Source: Streptomyces sp. MST-110588
GTDB taxonomy: Bacteria > Actinomycetota > Actinomycetes > Streptomycetales > Streptomycetaceae
Assembly: GCF_022695595.1 (NCBI RefSeq)
Contig: NZ_CP074380.1
Span: 1,674,001-1,738,000, forward strand
DNA: 64,000 nt
Direction of reading: 5' to 3'
In this document: positions 44,962 through 52,899 of the stretch, piece by piece
How the letters are laid out: every line of letters begins with the position of its first letter
How positions within the stretch are numbered: position 1 is the stretch's first letter
Made by a program: the position numbers and the translations under genes
Notes under the pieces: generated by a model
The model's input: the letters and a program-made list of their open reading frames with translations, nothing else
The model's database searches: none
What the model was told of the DNA's origin: nothing

Positions 44962-46596
44962 TCACCGGCCGAAGTAGAGGAAGCGTAGGTAGCGCACGTA
45001 TGACAGGCCGCTCCGCTGGATCCGGGCGGCGTCCACAGCGGCGCTCAGCGTCGCGTGAAGGGCGTTGTTCTGCTGGAGCTCGACCGTACGCCGGCTGAAC
45101 TCCAGCCGCTGTTGCCGGGCCCGGTCCCCGGCAGCGGTGTGCTTCCGGGCGAGTCGTTCCCGCCCCTCCTCCAGCCGCTTCTTCGCCTGCGCACGGGAGC
45201 TGTCGGCTTCCGTCTCGGCGGCCTTGCGCTGGTCCGTGAGCTGGGCCCGGCGACGGGCGATGCCCTGCTCGATCGACTGTCGCTCCGGCGCGCTGAGAGC
45301 GGCCGGCTGCCGGGCGACAGCGGACCTGACCGCGTTGCTGCGCCAGGTTTCCAGGGCGATGGCCTTGGCTTCACCGATGCCATGGATGTTGATCCGACGT
45401 CCACCGGGCAGCACGAGTACGGCTCCCGTGCTGCTGTAGGGGCTGTTGTACACGGCGCGATAGCCCGTGAAGTCGGCTGCCGACCGGATGCCGTGCGCGG
45501 CAAGACGGGCGGCGAGCTTGGGCCCGATGCCGTGCGGCGGCGACTGCGAGATCAGCCGTCGGCCGAGCTGGTCCCGGACGTACGCAGACTGCTTTTCGGT
45601 AAGTGCCCGGTCCAGAGCCTTGCGGAGCTTCTCCGCGAGCCCGTCGAGCTTCTTGTCGATGTCACGTTGCTTGCGTACCCTGCGCTCCTCGGTCTCGTTG
45701 AGCGCGGCGTGGTACTGGGCCGTCAGCTCGTCCTGGGCCTGTGCGTAGGCGGCATTTCGTTCCGTCTCCGCCGCGTCGAACTTCGTCCGCTCCTCACGGA
45801 GCTTCGCGGCGGCTTTCGCCGGATCCTCGGCCCGGCCGAGCTGGTGCGTCAAGGCGGCCAGGGCAGCCCCGGACTGCACCCGCTCGGCACGGCGGCTCCG
45901 GGCGAATGCGGTGACTGCGGCGGCGAGGCAGAGGGGCGCCACGGAACCGGGAACCGCCGTCGGCATCCCGGCAGCGGCCAGCACGACGAACGCGACGAGG
46001 GCCATGGGCCACAGCACGGCCACGACGACGTCGAGCGGCGTGCGGATGCGGAAGCAGCCCGGGGAGGCCGTGGCGGACGCTACCGGTGCCGAGGCAGGCG
46101 GCGCTGCGAGGTGTCCGGGCATCCAACTGGGCAGTCCACCGGCGCCGGAAGCGGATGCGGAGCCGGCCGACGCCGTGGTGGCCGCCGTGGCGGAGCTCCG
46201 CTGCGCCGGTACGGCCCGGGCCAGTGGGGGAAGCAGGTCCAGCGGCTGGAAGGCCAAAGACCTCACCTGGTCCGCGAGGCCGCTCACCGTCCGGTCCGGA
46301 TGGGCAAGCAGCGTCTGCAGCCCTGTGGAGCCGGCCGGGTTCTTGAAGTCTTCCTCGGTGAGCAGCAGGAACTCACCGCTCGGCTCGTGCAGTCGGTTCC
46401 ACAGCGCGGGGTCGGCGGCGATCGCCTTGAGCGACAGGAAGATCACCCAGGCGGAGAACCGGTCCAGCGCCGCTCCAGGGCCGTGGCTGCGGGAGGGAAT
46501 GATCGAAATGAGCCCGGACGCTGCCCCGCCTCGCGGCCTGAGTGATCCCTTCGGGCTGCTCCGCTCATCTGCTCCTGTCCACCGATCGGTTGACAT
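44962..46596 (-). CDS. Truncated COG4248 protein (kinase plus HhH family) lacking the kinase domain
   Basis: A 544-residue protein that matches only the C-terminal part of COG4248, whose full members have an N-terminal protein-kinase-like domain. Here the first recognisable segment, GPGAALDRFSAWVIFLSLKA, is the very end of that kinase domain; the ATP-binding and catalytic parts are missing. Then come a linker, two membrane helices (about 205-245), a long coiled coil (about 260-350) and helix-hairpin-helix motifs (GIGPKLAARLAAHGI and INIHGIGEAKAIA). It ends SYVRYLRFLYFGR. The start is uncertain because the first about 37 residues look non-homologous. The divergent ABC gene begins 56 bases away, where the missing domain should be. 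It is probably a decaying remnant. Confidence 0.65.
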   Translation of the reverse strand: MSTDRWTGADERSSPKGSLRPRGGAASGLISIIPSRSHGPGAALDRFSAWVIFLSLKAIAADPALWNRLHEPSGEFLLLTEEDFKNPAGSTGLQTLLAHPDRTVSGLADQVRSLAFQPLDLLPPLARAVPAQRSSATAATTASAGSASASGAGGLPSWMPGHLAAPPASAPVASATASPGCFRIRTPLDVVVAVLWPMALVAFVVLAAAGMPTAVPGSVAPLCLAAAVTAFARSRRAERVQSGAALAALTHQLGRAEDPAKAAAKLREERTKFDAAETERNAAYAQAQDELTAQYHAALNETEERRVRKQRDIDKKLDGLAEKLRKALDRALTEKQSAYVRDQLGRRLISQSPPHGIGPKLAARLAAHGIRSAADFTGYRAVYNSPYSSTGAVLVLPGGRRINIHGIGEAKAIALETWRSNAVRSAVARQPAALSAPERQSIEQGIARRRAQLTDQRKAAETEADSSRAQAKKRLEEGRERLARKHTAAGDRARQQRLEFSRRTVELQQNNALHATLSAAVDAARIQRSGLSYVRYLRFLYFGR

Positions 46597-46652
46597 CCGG
46601 TTCCGACCTCGGGTCGCTACTGGAGGGCGGTCGGCGGCGCCAGGCTTGCGGC

Positions 46653-47558
46653 ATGAGCGAAACGGCAGTGCATGTGAGAGGTCTGGTCAAGCGGTACGGC
46701 GGCAGGCGGGTGGTGGACGGGCTGGACCTGGATATCGCCCATGGGGAGGTGTTCGCCCTGCTCGGGCCGAACGGCGCCGGCAAGACCACGTCGGTGGAGA
46801 TACTGGAGGGTTACCGGACGCGGGACGGCGGAAGCGTCCGTGTGCTCGGCGAGGATCCGGGCACGGCGGGCCGGGTCTGGCGCGGGCGGATCGGGATCGT
46901 CGCCCAGTCGGCCGGGGACGCTTCCGAGTTGACCGTACGGGAGGTGTTGCGGCACTTCGCGGCGGTCTACCCGCGCCGCCGTGATCCCGAGACGGTCATC
47001 GAGCAGGTGGGGCTCGGTGACCACGCGGGCAAGCGGATCGGGCGGCTCTCGGGCGGGCAGCGCCGTCGGGTCGATGTGGCGCTCGGGATCATCGGCGATC
47101 CCGATCTGTTGTTCCTGGACGAGCCGACGACCGGATTCGACCCTCAGGCGCGGGTGCGGTTCTGGCAGTTGATCCGCCGGTTGTCCGCGGAGGGCACCAC
47201 GATCCTGCTGACGACGCACTACCTGGACGAGGTCGAGGCGCTGGCCGACCGGGTCGCGGTGATCGACCGCGGCCGGCTGAAGGCCGTCGGCGACCCGGCG
47301 ACGCTCGGTGGCCGGGCCGACGCGGGCGCGGTGGTCACCTGGCGTGAGGGCGGCCGGCTCATGGAGGTCCAGACGCCCGATCCCGATCGGTTCGTGGCCG
47401 AACTGGTGAGGAAGAACTCCGGTGACGTACCGGACCTTTCGGTTCGGCGACCGAGCCTTGAGGACACCTACCTCCGCATGATCGGCGGTCACGGGGACTC
47501 CGACCACGTGATCGGCGGCCACGAAGAATCCGGCCGACGCAGGCAGGAGGCGGTATGA
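46653..47558 (+). CDS. ABC-2 type exporter ATP-binding protein
   Basis: A 301-residue DrrA-like ATPase. Walker A is GPNGAGKTT, the Q-loop lies in GIVAQSAGDAS, the signature LSGGQRRRVDVALG, Walker B LLFLDEPTTGFD and the switch histidine in LLTTHYLDEVE. The C-terminal about 60 residues (PSLEDTYLRMIGG) are typical of drug and lantibiotic exporters. The ATG at 46653 is preferred over the upstream ATG at 46542, which reads through the junction with the truncated gene. Its stop overlaps the permease start (ATGA). With the next three genes it forms an exporter plus two-component system. Confidence 0.9.
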   Translation: MSETAVHVRGLVKRYGGRRVVDGLDLDIAHGEVFALLGPNGAGKTTSVEILEGYRTRDGGSVRVLGEDPGTAGRVWRGRIGIVAQSAGDASELTVREVLRHFAAVYPRRRDPETVIEQVGLGDHAGKRIGRLSGGQRRRVDVALGIIGDPDLLFLDEPTTGFDPQARVRFWQLIRRLSAEGTTILLTTHYLDEVEALADRVAVIDRGRLKAVGDPATLGGRADAGAVVTWREGGRLMEVQTPDPDRFVAELVRKNSGDVPDLSVRRPSLEDTYLRMIGGHGDSDHVIGGHEESGRRRQEAV

Positions 47559-48397
47559 GCACGCGAGCCACGCACGTACGGCAGGAACGGCCCGCGCCAC
47601 CGAACCCGGTCAGGGTCGGCTTCGCCCGGGGCGCGATCGAGCTCAGGCAGTTCTTCCGGGAACGGGACGCGGTCGTCTTCACGTTCTCGATGCCCGTGGT
47701 GCTGCTCGTCCTGCTCGCGAGCATCTTCAGGGACACATACCCCGGAACGCAGGTCACGGCCGGCCAGGTCTTCGCGGCCGGCATGATCGCGGCGGGCATC
47801 ATGTCCGCCACGTTCATCACCCTCGGCATCGGCATCACCCAGGACCGCGACGACGGCACGCTCAAGCGGCTGCGCGGCACTCCCACCCCGGTGACGTCCT
47901 ACTTCATCGGCAAGATTCTCCTGGTACTCGTGGTGAGCTTCGCCGAGGTGGCCGCTCTGCTCGCCGTCGGAGCCGGCCTGTTCGGCCTCCCGTTGCCGGC
48001 CGACGGGGGCAAGTGGCTGGTCTTCGCCCGGGTGTTTCTTCTCGGTGTCGTCTCGTGTGCCCTGCTGGGCATCGCGGTCAGCAGCCTGCCCCGCTCGGCC
48101 AAGAGTGCCTCGTCGGTCATCATGATGCCGTTCATCGGACTACAGTTCATCTCCGGTGTCCTGTTCAATCCGATCAAGGCACTGCCCTCGCCGATGGTGG
48201 AGATCGGTTCCGTCTTCCCGCTCAAGTGGATGGCGCAGGGGTTCCGTTCGGTCTTCCTGCCCGACTCGATGACGACCCAGGAGGTGGCGGGCTCGTGGGA
48301 ACCAGGACGGACGGCCTTGTTGCTGACGGCATGGTGCATCGGCGGACTGGTGCTGTGCCTGGTCACGTTCCGGTGGAAGAACAGCCGGCAGGGTTAG
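47555..48397 (+). CDS. ABC-2 type exporter permease
   Basis: A 280-residue permease with six helices, starting in an ATGA overlap with its ATPase. It begins with a soluble arm (RGAIELRQFFRERDAVVFTF) leading to the first helix, and contains the ABC-2 signature region around MMPFIGLQFISGVLFNPIKALPS. The substrate is unknown; DrrB-like permeases export drugs, lipids or peptides. The sensor kinase frame starts inside its last codons, so all four genes of this operon are translationally linked. Confidence 0.88.
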   Translation: MSTRATHVRQERPAPPNPVRVGFARGAIELRQFFRERDAVVFTFSMPVVLLVLLASIFRDTYPGTQVTAGQVFAAGMIAAGIMSATFITLGIGITQDRDDGTLKRLRGTPTPVTSYFIGKILLVLVVSFAEVAALLAVGAGLFGLPLPADGGKWLVFARVFLLGVVSCALLGIAVSSLPRSAKSASSVIMMPFIGLQFISGVLFNPIKALPSPMVEIGSVFPLKWMAQGFRSVFLPDSMTTQEVAGSWEPGRTALLLTAWCIGGLVLCLVTFRWKNSRQG

Positions 48398-49604
48398 CCG
48401 GGCCGGGACACGAGTGGCTCCGGGGCTATGCGGCCTGGGACTGCTACTACGCGCTGGCGTTCGCCGGGGTGATCGTGTTCACGCTCACCCTGGAGGACAG
48501 CACGGCCAGCAGCCCGTCGCTCGCCTGCGGCCTGCTCCTGTGCTGCGCGCTCTGGTACGCCGCGTACGGCCGGGCCCTGATGCGTACGGAGGACCAGAGC
48601 CGGCGCGGACTGCTCTACCTCGGCGCCCTGTTCGTCCTGTTCGCCGCCGCCGACGCCTTCGCCTCGGCCGCCTCCCTCTCGCTGGTCGCGATCGTCCCGC
48701 AGGCGTACTGGACACTGCGCCCCCTGCACGCGACCGGTGCCGTGGCGGTCTTCGCCACGGCACCGGTGGCCGTCGACACCTTCCGTACGGGCTCGGTGGT
48801 ACGCGGCATCGCCGACCAGGGACCGACCGCCCTGGCGGTCATCCTGTTCTCCGCCATCTTCGGCACCTGGGCGCACCGGATCATCGATCAGAGCAGCGAG
48901 CGCGCCCGGCTCATCCAGGAGTTGGCCGCGACCAGGGCGGAGCTGGCCGAGGTCGCCGAGCAGGCCGGGGCCGCGGCCGAGCGCGAGCGGCTCGCCGGCG
49001 AGATCCACGACGCGATCGCCCAGGGCCTGAGCAGCATCGTCATGCTCCTCCAGGCGGCGGGGACGGCGCTGGACCGGCTGACCGGGCTCCCAGAAGACCA
49101 CGGCAGATCCGTGGACCGGGCCCGGCATCAGCTCGGACTCGCGGCACACACCGCCCGGGAAGGTCTTGCCGAGGCGGGGGCGCTGGTCGAAGCGCTCCGG
49201 CCGACGGCGCTGGACGCCGGCGCCGGTTCGCTGCCCGAGGCGCTGCGACGGCTCACCGACCGCGCCGCGCAGGGAGGCGGGCCGACCGTCCACTTCTCGC
49301 TGTCGGGCGAACCGGAGGCACTGCCCGTGGCCGTCGAGGTGGTGCTGCTGCGGGTCACCCAGGAGGCGCTGGCGAACGCGCGCAAGCACGCGCGGGCGTC
49401 GTCGGTGGACGTCACGCTCGGCTACACCGAGGACAGTGTCTTCGTGCGGGTCTGCGACGACGGTGCCGGTTTCGATCCCGAGGAGGTCGCCGGCGGGTAC
49501 GGCCTGATCGGCATGGTCCGCAGGGTCGAGCAGGTCGGCGGAACCAGGCGGCTCGACAGCGTGCCCGGCGGGGGACCACGCTCTTCGTGGAGGTGCCGGG
49601 GTGA
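48373..49604 (+). CDS. Sensor histidine kinase (NarL-partner type) with a 3' frameshift
   Basis: A membrane sensor kinase with a conserved start region (GHEWLRGYAAWDCYYALAFA). About five helices cover residues 20-165. The HisKA_3 box EIHDAIAQGLS has the phospho-acceptor H212, and the HATPase domain carries an N-box (TQEALANARKHA) and VCDDGAGFD. The GTG at 48373 overlaps the permease and is the only plausible start. As sequenced, the frame runs past the true end to 49635. Adding one base to the five-G run at 49570-49574 gives the expected ending SVPGGGTTLFVEVPG and a stop at 49602-49604 that overlaps the regulator's GTG (GTGA). The corrected length is 410 residues. Confidence 0.88.
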
Positions 49605-50236
49605 CCGGCCCGATCACCGTGCTGATAGCGGATGACCACCCGGTCGTACGGGCGGGGCTGCGCGGAATGCTGGCGACCGAGGACGACATGGAGGTGGTCG
49701 GCGAGGCCGGCAGTGCCGACGAGACGGTGTCGCTGGCCCTGCGGCTGCGCCCCATGGTGGTCCTGATGGACCTGCGGATGCCGGGCGGCGGGGTGGAGGC
49801 CACCGCGCGGCTGGCCGACGTACAGCCGCAGAGCAAGGTGCTGGTGCTCACCACGTACGGCTCGGACGATCTGATCCTCGGTGCCGTGGAGGCGGGGGCC
49901 GCCGGCTACCTCCTCAAGCACGCCGACCTGCCGGACCTGTTGACGGCGGTCCGCGCCGCAGCCACCGGGGAGACCGTGCTCGCCCCCTCCGTCGCGGCCC
50001 GGCTGACCCGGCATGTGCGCGCTCCGAAGAAGGACGGACTGTCCGCGCGGGAGGCCGAGGTCCTGCGGCTGGTCGCCCGGGGACTGAGCAACGCCGCGGT
50101 CGGGGCCGCCCTGTTCATCAGTGAGGCGACGGTGAAGACCCATATGCTGCGGATCTTCGGCAAGCTGGGGGTCGATGACCGTACCGCCGCGGTGATGACC
50201 GCGGTCCGCCGTGGCCTGATCACCGTCGACAACTGA
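49601..50236 (+). CDS. NarL/LuxR response regulator of the exporter operon
   Basis: A 211-residue response regulator. The receiver is complete: D11-D12 in LIADDHPVV, phospho-acceptor D57 in VLMDLRMPGG, and K106 in GYLLKHAD. The LuxR domain is LSAREAEVLRLVARGLSNAA followed by SEATVKTHMLRIFGKLGV. The GTG at 49601 overlaps the kinase stop once the kinase frameshift is corrected. Last of four coupled genes, it presumably controls the exporter operon in response to an exported or envelope-acting compound; the signal is unknown. Confidence 0.93.
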   Translation: MTGPITVLIADDHPVVRAGLRGMLATEDDMEVVGEAGSADETVSLALRLRPMVVLMDLRMPGGGVEATARLADVQPQSKVLVLTTYGSDDLILGAVEAGAAGYLLKHADLPDLLTAVRAAATGETVLAPSVAARLTRHVRAPKKDGLSAREAEVLRLVARGLSNAAVGAALFISEATVKTHMLRIFGKLGVDDRTAAVMTAVRRGLITVDN

Positions 50237-50719
50237 CCCGAGGCACCCGGAAGACCGTTTCCGCTGGTGTTTGCCGGTCGGTGGGGCGCGACGGCCCGTC
50301 GGAGCGGGGCGTGGGGCCGGGCGGGCGCCTCCACTTCACCTCACGGCATCCGGTTGTTACCGATGTTATCGATCCGGGATCTGGCCGAGAGTGCTCCGGC
50401 TCCGGTCTGGAACGACCGGGATTCGGCGGGTACGGGGCCGGGTTTCAAGGGGCAAGGGTCCTGAATTCGGGGCGGGCCGGACGTCGGCGGCGGGACGGGG
50501 CCGGCGTCCGCTTTTGCTAGCCTGGGCGTGACATGGGCTCATCAAGTCTGTGACGCGGGGGACGGTGGCGCCGGAAAGGTGCCGTACGGATGCCGCGTGG
50601 CAGGCGTCGTGTGCCGGGAGTCTTCCCCGCGCGTCTTCTGTGCGTCGGGGTCTTCCCCGCACGCCTCCTGGGTGAGCGCCGGGTCAGTCAGTCGTTCGGT
50701 CACCTCGGGGGAACCATTC
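50237..50719. other. Intergenic region before the Ser-rich secreted protein
   Basis: 483 bases with no gene I can support. There is a direct repeat GTCTTCCCCGC (near 50621 and 50650) and a possible -10 element in TTTTGCTAGCCTGGGC (near 50512-50527). The open frame upstream of 50720 has no ribosome site or sensible signal peptide. Confidence 0.5.
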
Positions 50720-51295
50720 ATGAAGCTTCGCCATGTTCGCGCCATCGCCGTCTTCGGCGTCGCCTTCTTCGCCCTGACCGGCTGGCGCGGTGTGCACGGC
50801 GGGAGCTGCGGGGGCAGCCACCACAGCTCGTCCAGCAGCAGTAGTAGCAGCAGCAGTAGCGGGACGGACTCCAGCTCCGGGTCCACCTCGGGCCTCACCA
50901 GCGGTTCGACGGGCAGCACGACGTCGGGGAGCAGCACCTCCGGCAGTACGACGAGCGGTGGCTACGGTTCGCCCAGCAGCGGATCCACCACTGCCCCGGA
51001 GTCGGACATCTCCATCGTCACCTGTGACGTCAACTCCCAGGCGGGGACGCTGCGCGCGAGCATCCGCGTGACCAACGGCAACTCCGACCGTTCGGCGACC
51101 TACAACGGCACCGTGCAGTTCTCGGACGAGACCGGCCGTACCTTCGGTACCGCGCTGCTCAGCGTCAGTGACGTGCGCGCGCGGGAGTCGCGCTCCGCGG
51201 AGGTCACGGGCACGTTCATCCGTACGCGGGACTACCAGCCCCGGTCGGGCAAGTGCAAGCTGGGCCAGGTCTACAAGGCCTCGTCCTTCCGGTGA
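50720..51295 (+). CDS. Secreted serine-rich repeat protein
   Basis: A 191-residue exported protein of unknown function. A signal peptide (KLRHVRAIAVFGVAFFALTG) is followed by GGSCGGSHH. A run of twelve serines and a Ser/Gly/Thr-rich segment (about 35-97) come next, then a compact C-terminal domain of about 95 residues. The C-terminal domain resembles a small immunoglobulin-like beta-sandwich (ISIVTCDVNSQAGTLRASIR, VTNGNSDRSATYNGTVQF) and has two cysteines, perhaps a disulfide. The ATG at 50720 has GGGGGA eight bases upstream. The serine run uses repeated AGC/AGT triplets. Its 3' end overlaps the convergent acyl-CoA dehydrogenase gene by 25 bases. Confidence 0.75.
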   Translation: MKLRHVRAIAVFGVAFFALTGWRGVHGGSCGGSHHSSSSSSSSSSSSGTDSSSGSTSGLTSGSTGSTTSGSSTSGSTTSGGYGSPSSGSTTAPESDISIVTCDVNSQAGTLRASIRVTNGNSDRSATYNGTVQFSDETGRTFGTALLSVSDVRARESRSAEVTGTFIRTRDYQPRSGKCKLGQVYKASSFR

Positions 51296-52488
51296 TGTGA
51301 CCCCGGGGCCTCGTGCCGCTCGCGGTACAGCTCCTTGGCGATGATCGAGCGCTGGACCTCCGTCGCGCCCTCATAGATGCGCGGGGCGCGTACCTCGCGG
51401 TAGAGGTGTTCCAGGAGGTGCCCGCGGCGCAGTGCGCGGGCACCGTGGATCTGTACGGCGGCGTCGACGACGTACTGCGCCGTCTCGGTCGCCAGCAGCT
51501 TGGCCATCGCGGAGCGGCCGGCGACGCCGGGGGCGCCGGTGTCGTACGCCGTGGCCGCCGCGTACACCAGGAGACGGGCGGCCTCGGTACGGGTGGCCAT
51601 CTCGGCGAGCTGGTGGGAGACGGCCTGGAGGTCCTTCAGCGGCCCGCCGAAGGCGGTGCGCCGGGCGGCGTGGTCCACGGCGGCGTCCAGGGCCGCCTGC
51701 GCCATGCCGACCGCGAAGGCCCCCACACTGGGACGGAACAGGTTCAGGGTGCGCATGGCGACGCCGAAGCCGCGGTCCACCTCGCCCAGGACGTCCGCGC
51801 GGGTGACCGGCACGCCGTCGAAGACCAGGCTGCCGATCGGGTGCGGGCTGAGCATGTCCCAGGCGCTGCCGCTCAGGCCGGGCCGGTCGGCGGGTACGAG
51901 GAAGGCCGTCACGCCGCGGGCTCCCGGGCCGCCGCCGGTACGGGCGAAGACGGTGGCGAAGTCGGCGTCGGGGACGTTGGAGATCCAGCACTTCTCGCCC
52001 GTCAGCCGCCAGGCGGCGGGGGCCGTGGCGTCACCCCCTGCGCCGCCCCCGGTTCCGGCGCGGGGCGCGTCGGGCTCGGCCGCCAGGGTCAGCGCGGCGG
52101 CGTCGGAGCCGGCGTCCGGCTCGCTCAGCGCGAAGGCCGCCACCGCCCGCCCCGCGACCACCTCCGGCATCCACCGCTCCCGCTGCCGCGCGGTGCCCGA
52201 CTGGAGAACCGGATACGCCCCGAGCCCCTGAAGGGCCAGCGCCGTCTCCGCCTCGGTCGACTCCTGGGCGAGGGACTCGCGCAGCAGGCACAGGTCCAGC
52301 GCCCGTACGGGGCCTTCGGCCGGGAACAGCCGCCGTAGCAGGCCGAGTTCGCCCAGGGCCGCGACCAGGGGGCGGTTCACCCGGCCCGGTTCGCCCTTCT
52401 CTGCCAGCGGGCGCAGCCGCTCGGCCGCCAGGGCACGCGTCCGCGCGCACCACTCCCGCTCTTGCGGTCCCAGCGCGAATGCGGTCAC
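51271..52488 (-). CDS. Acyl-CoA dehydrogenase
   Basis: A 405-residue FAD enzyme of the acyl-CoA dehydrogenase superfamily. The flavin-binding segment is AAFALSEPDAGSDAA and KCWISNVPDADFATV; a middle beta-domain and a C-terminal helical domain follow. The conserved VQIHGARALRRGHLLEHLYR and RAPRIYEGATEVQRSIIA are present, with the glutamate of YEGAT in the catalytic-base position used by many members. The GTG at 52488 (MTAFALGPQERE) has GGGGG upstream; earlier starts lack ribosome sites. It diverges from the CoA ligase at 52900, which could supply its acyl-CoA. The substrate is unknown. Carrier-protein or secondary-metabolite variants cannot be excluded. Confidence 0.87.
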   Translation of the reverse strand: MTAFALGPQEREWCARTRALAAERLRPLAEKGEPGRVNRPLVAALGELGLLRRLFPAEGPVRALDLCLLRESLAQESTEAETALALQGLGAYPVLQSGTARQRERWMPEVVAGRAVAAFALSEPDAGSDAAALTLAAEPDAPRAGTGGGAGGDATAPAAWRLTGEKCWISNVPDADFATVFARTGGGPGARGVTAFLVPADRPGLSGSAWDMLSPHPIGSLVFDGVPVTRADVLGEVDRGFGVAMRTLNLFRPSVGAFAVGMAQAALDAAVDHAARRTAFGGPLKDLQAVSHQLAEMATRTEAARLLVYAAATAYDTGAPGVAGRSAMAKLLATETAQYVVDAAVQIHGARALRRGHLLEHLYREVRAPRIYEGATEVQRSIIAKELYRERHEAPGSHHRKDEAL

Positions 52489-52614
52489 CGGGTGGCCCCC
52501 TGCCTCTTGTCGCGGTTGGTCTGTCACGGTTCGGCTGGTGCGGGTCATGTGTCGCGGGTCGGTGGTCCGGTCCGTGGCCGGTGCCGCCACCAAAGCCCGT
52601 CGTATCGCGGTCTG

Positions 52615-52642
52615 TTGACTGCCGTCACGAACACGTTACGCT
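52615..52642 (+). promoter_or_regulatory. Probable housekeeping-type promoter for the CoA ligase
   Basis: TTGACT (52615-52620) and TACGCT (52637-52642) are 16 bases apart, matching -35 and -10 elements of HrdB-type promoters. Transcription would start near 52650, giving a leader of about 250 bases. Confidence 0.5.
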
Positions 52643-52665
52643 GACGACAGGCCCTCGCGGCAGTA

Positions 52666-52725
52666 CCCGTAACGGAAGCATCCGTAACAAAAGCACCTGT
52701 ACTGGAAGCGCCCGTAGCGGAAGCA
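52666..52725. repeat. 15-bp tandem repeat, four units, in the ligase leader
   Basis: Units at 52666, 52681, 52696 and 52711, based on CCCGTAACGGAAGCA with three to five changes per unit. A remnant follows at 52726. Confidence 0.85.
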
Positions 52726-52899
52726 CCCGGGCGGCCCGCGACACCGTCGCCGGAGACCGGCGGCCAGGGCGGCAGCACGTCCACGAGCCGGCCGGCGACC
52801 GATCAGGCAAGCAAGCAGGCACCCGTACGAACAAGGTCCCGAGCGTCTCCCGAGCGCGCCTCCCGAGCCGCCGGCCTCGGCGCGAGGGGGCGCATCCGT

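Larger units (their letters stand above)
52489..52899. other. Divergent promoter region between acyl-CoA dehydrogenase and CoA ligase
   Basis: 411 bases. It has a plausible rightward promoter (52615-52642) and a 15-bp tandem repeat (52666-52725), then a GC-rich leader up to the ligase. A frame continuous with the repeats reads repeated pentapeptides but has no convincing start. Confidence 0.55.

Noticed and set aside
46480..46660. Insertion sequence at the truncated COG4248 gene
   Set aside because: No transposase, terminal inverted repeats or target duplication were visible at the junction.
52666..52725. CRISPR-like array
   Set aside because: The units are 15 bp, directly adjacent and degenerate, without spacers or cas genes. 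No other array-like pattern was seen.
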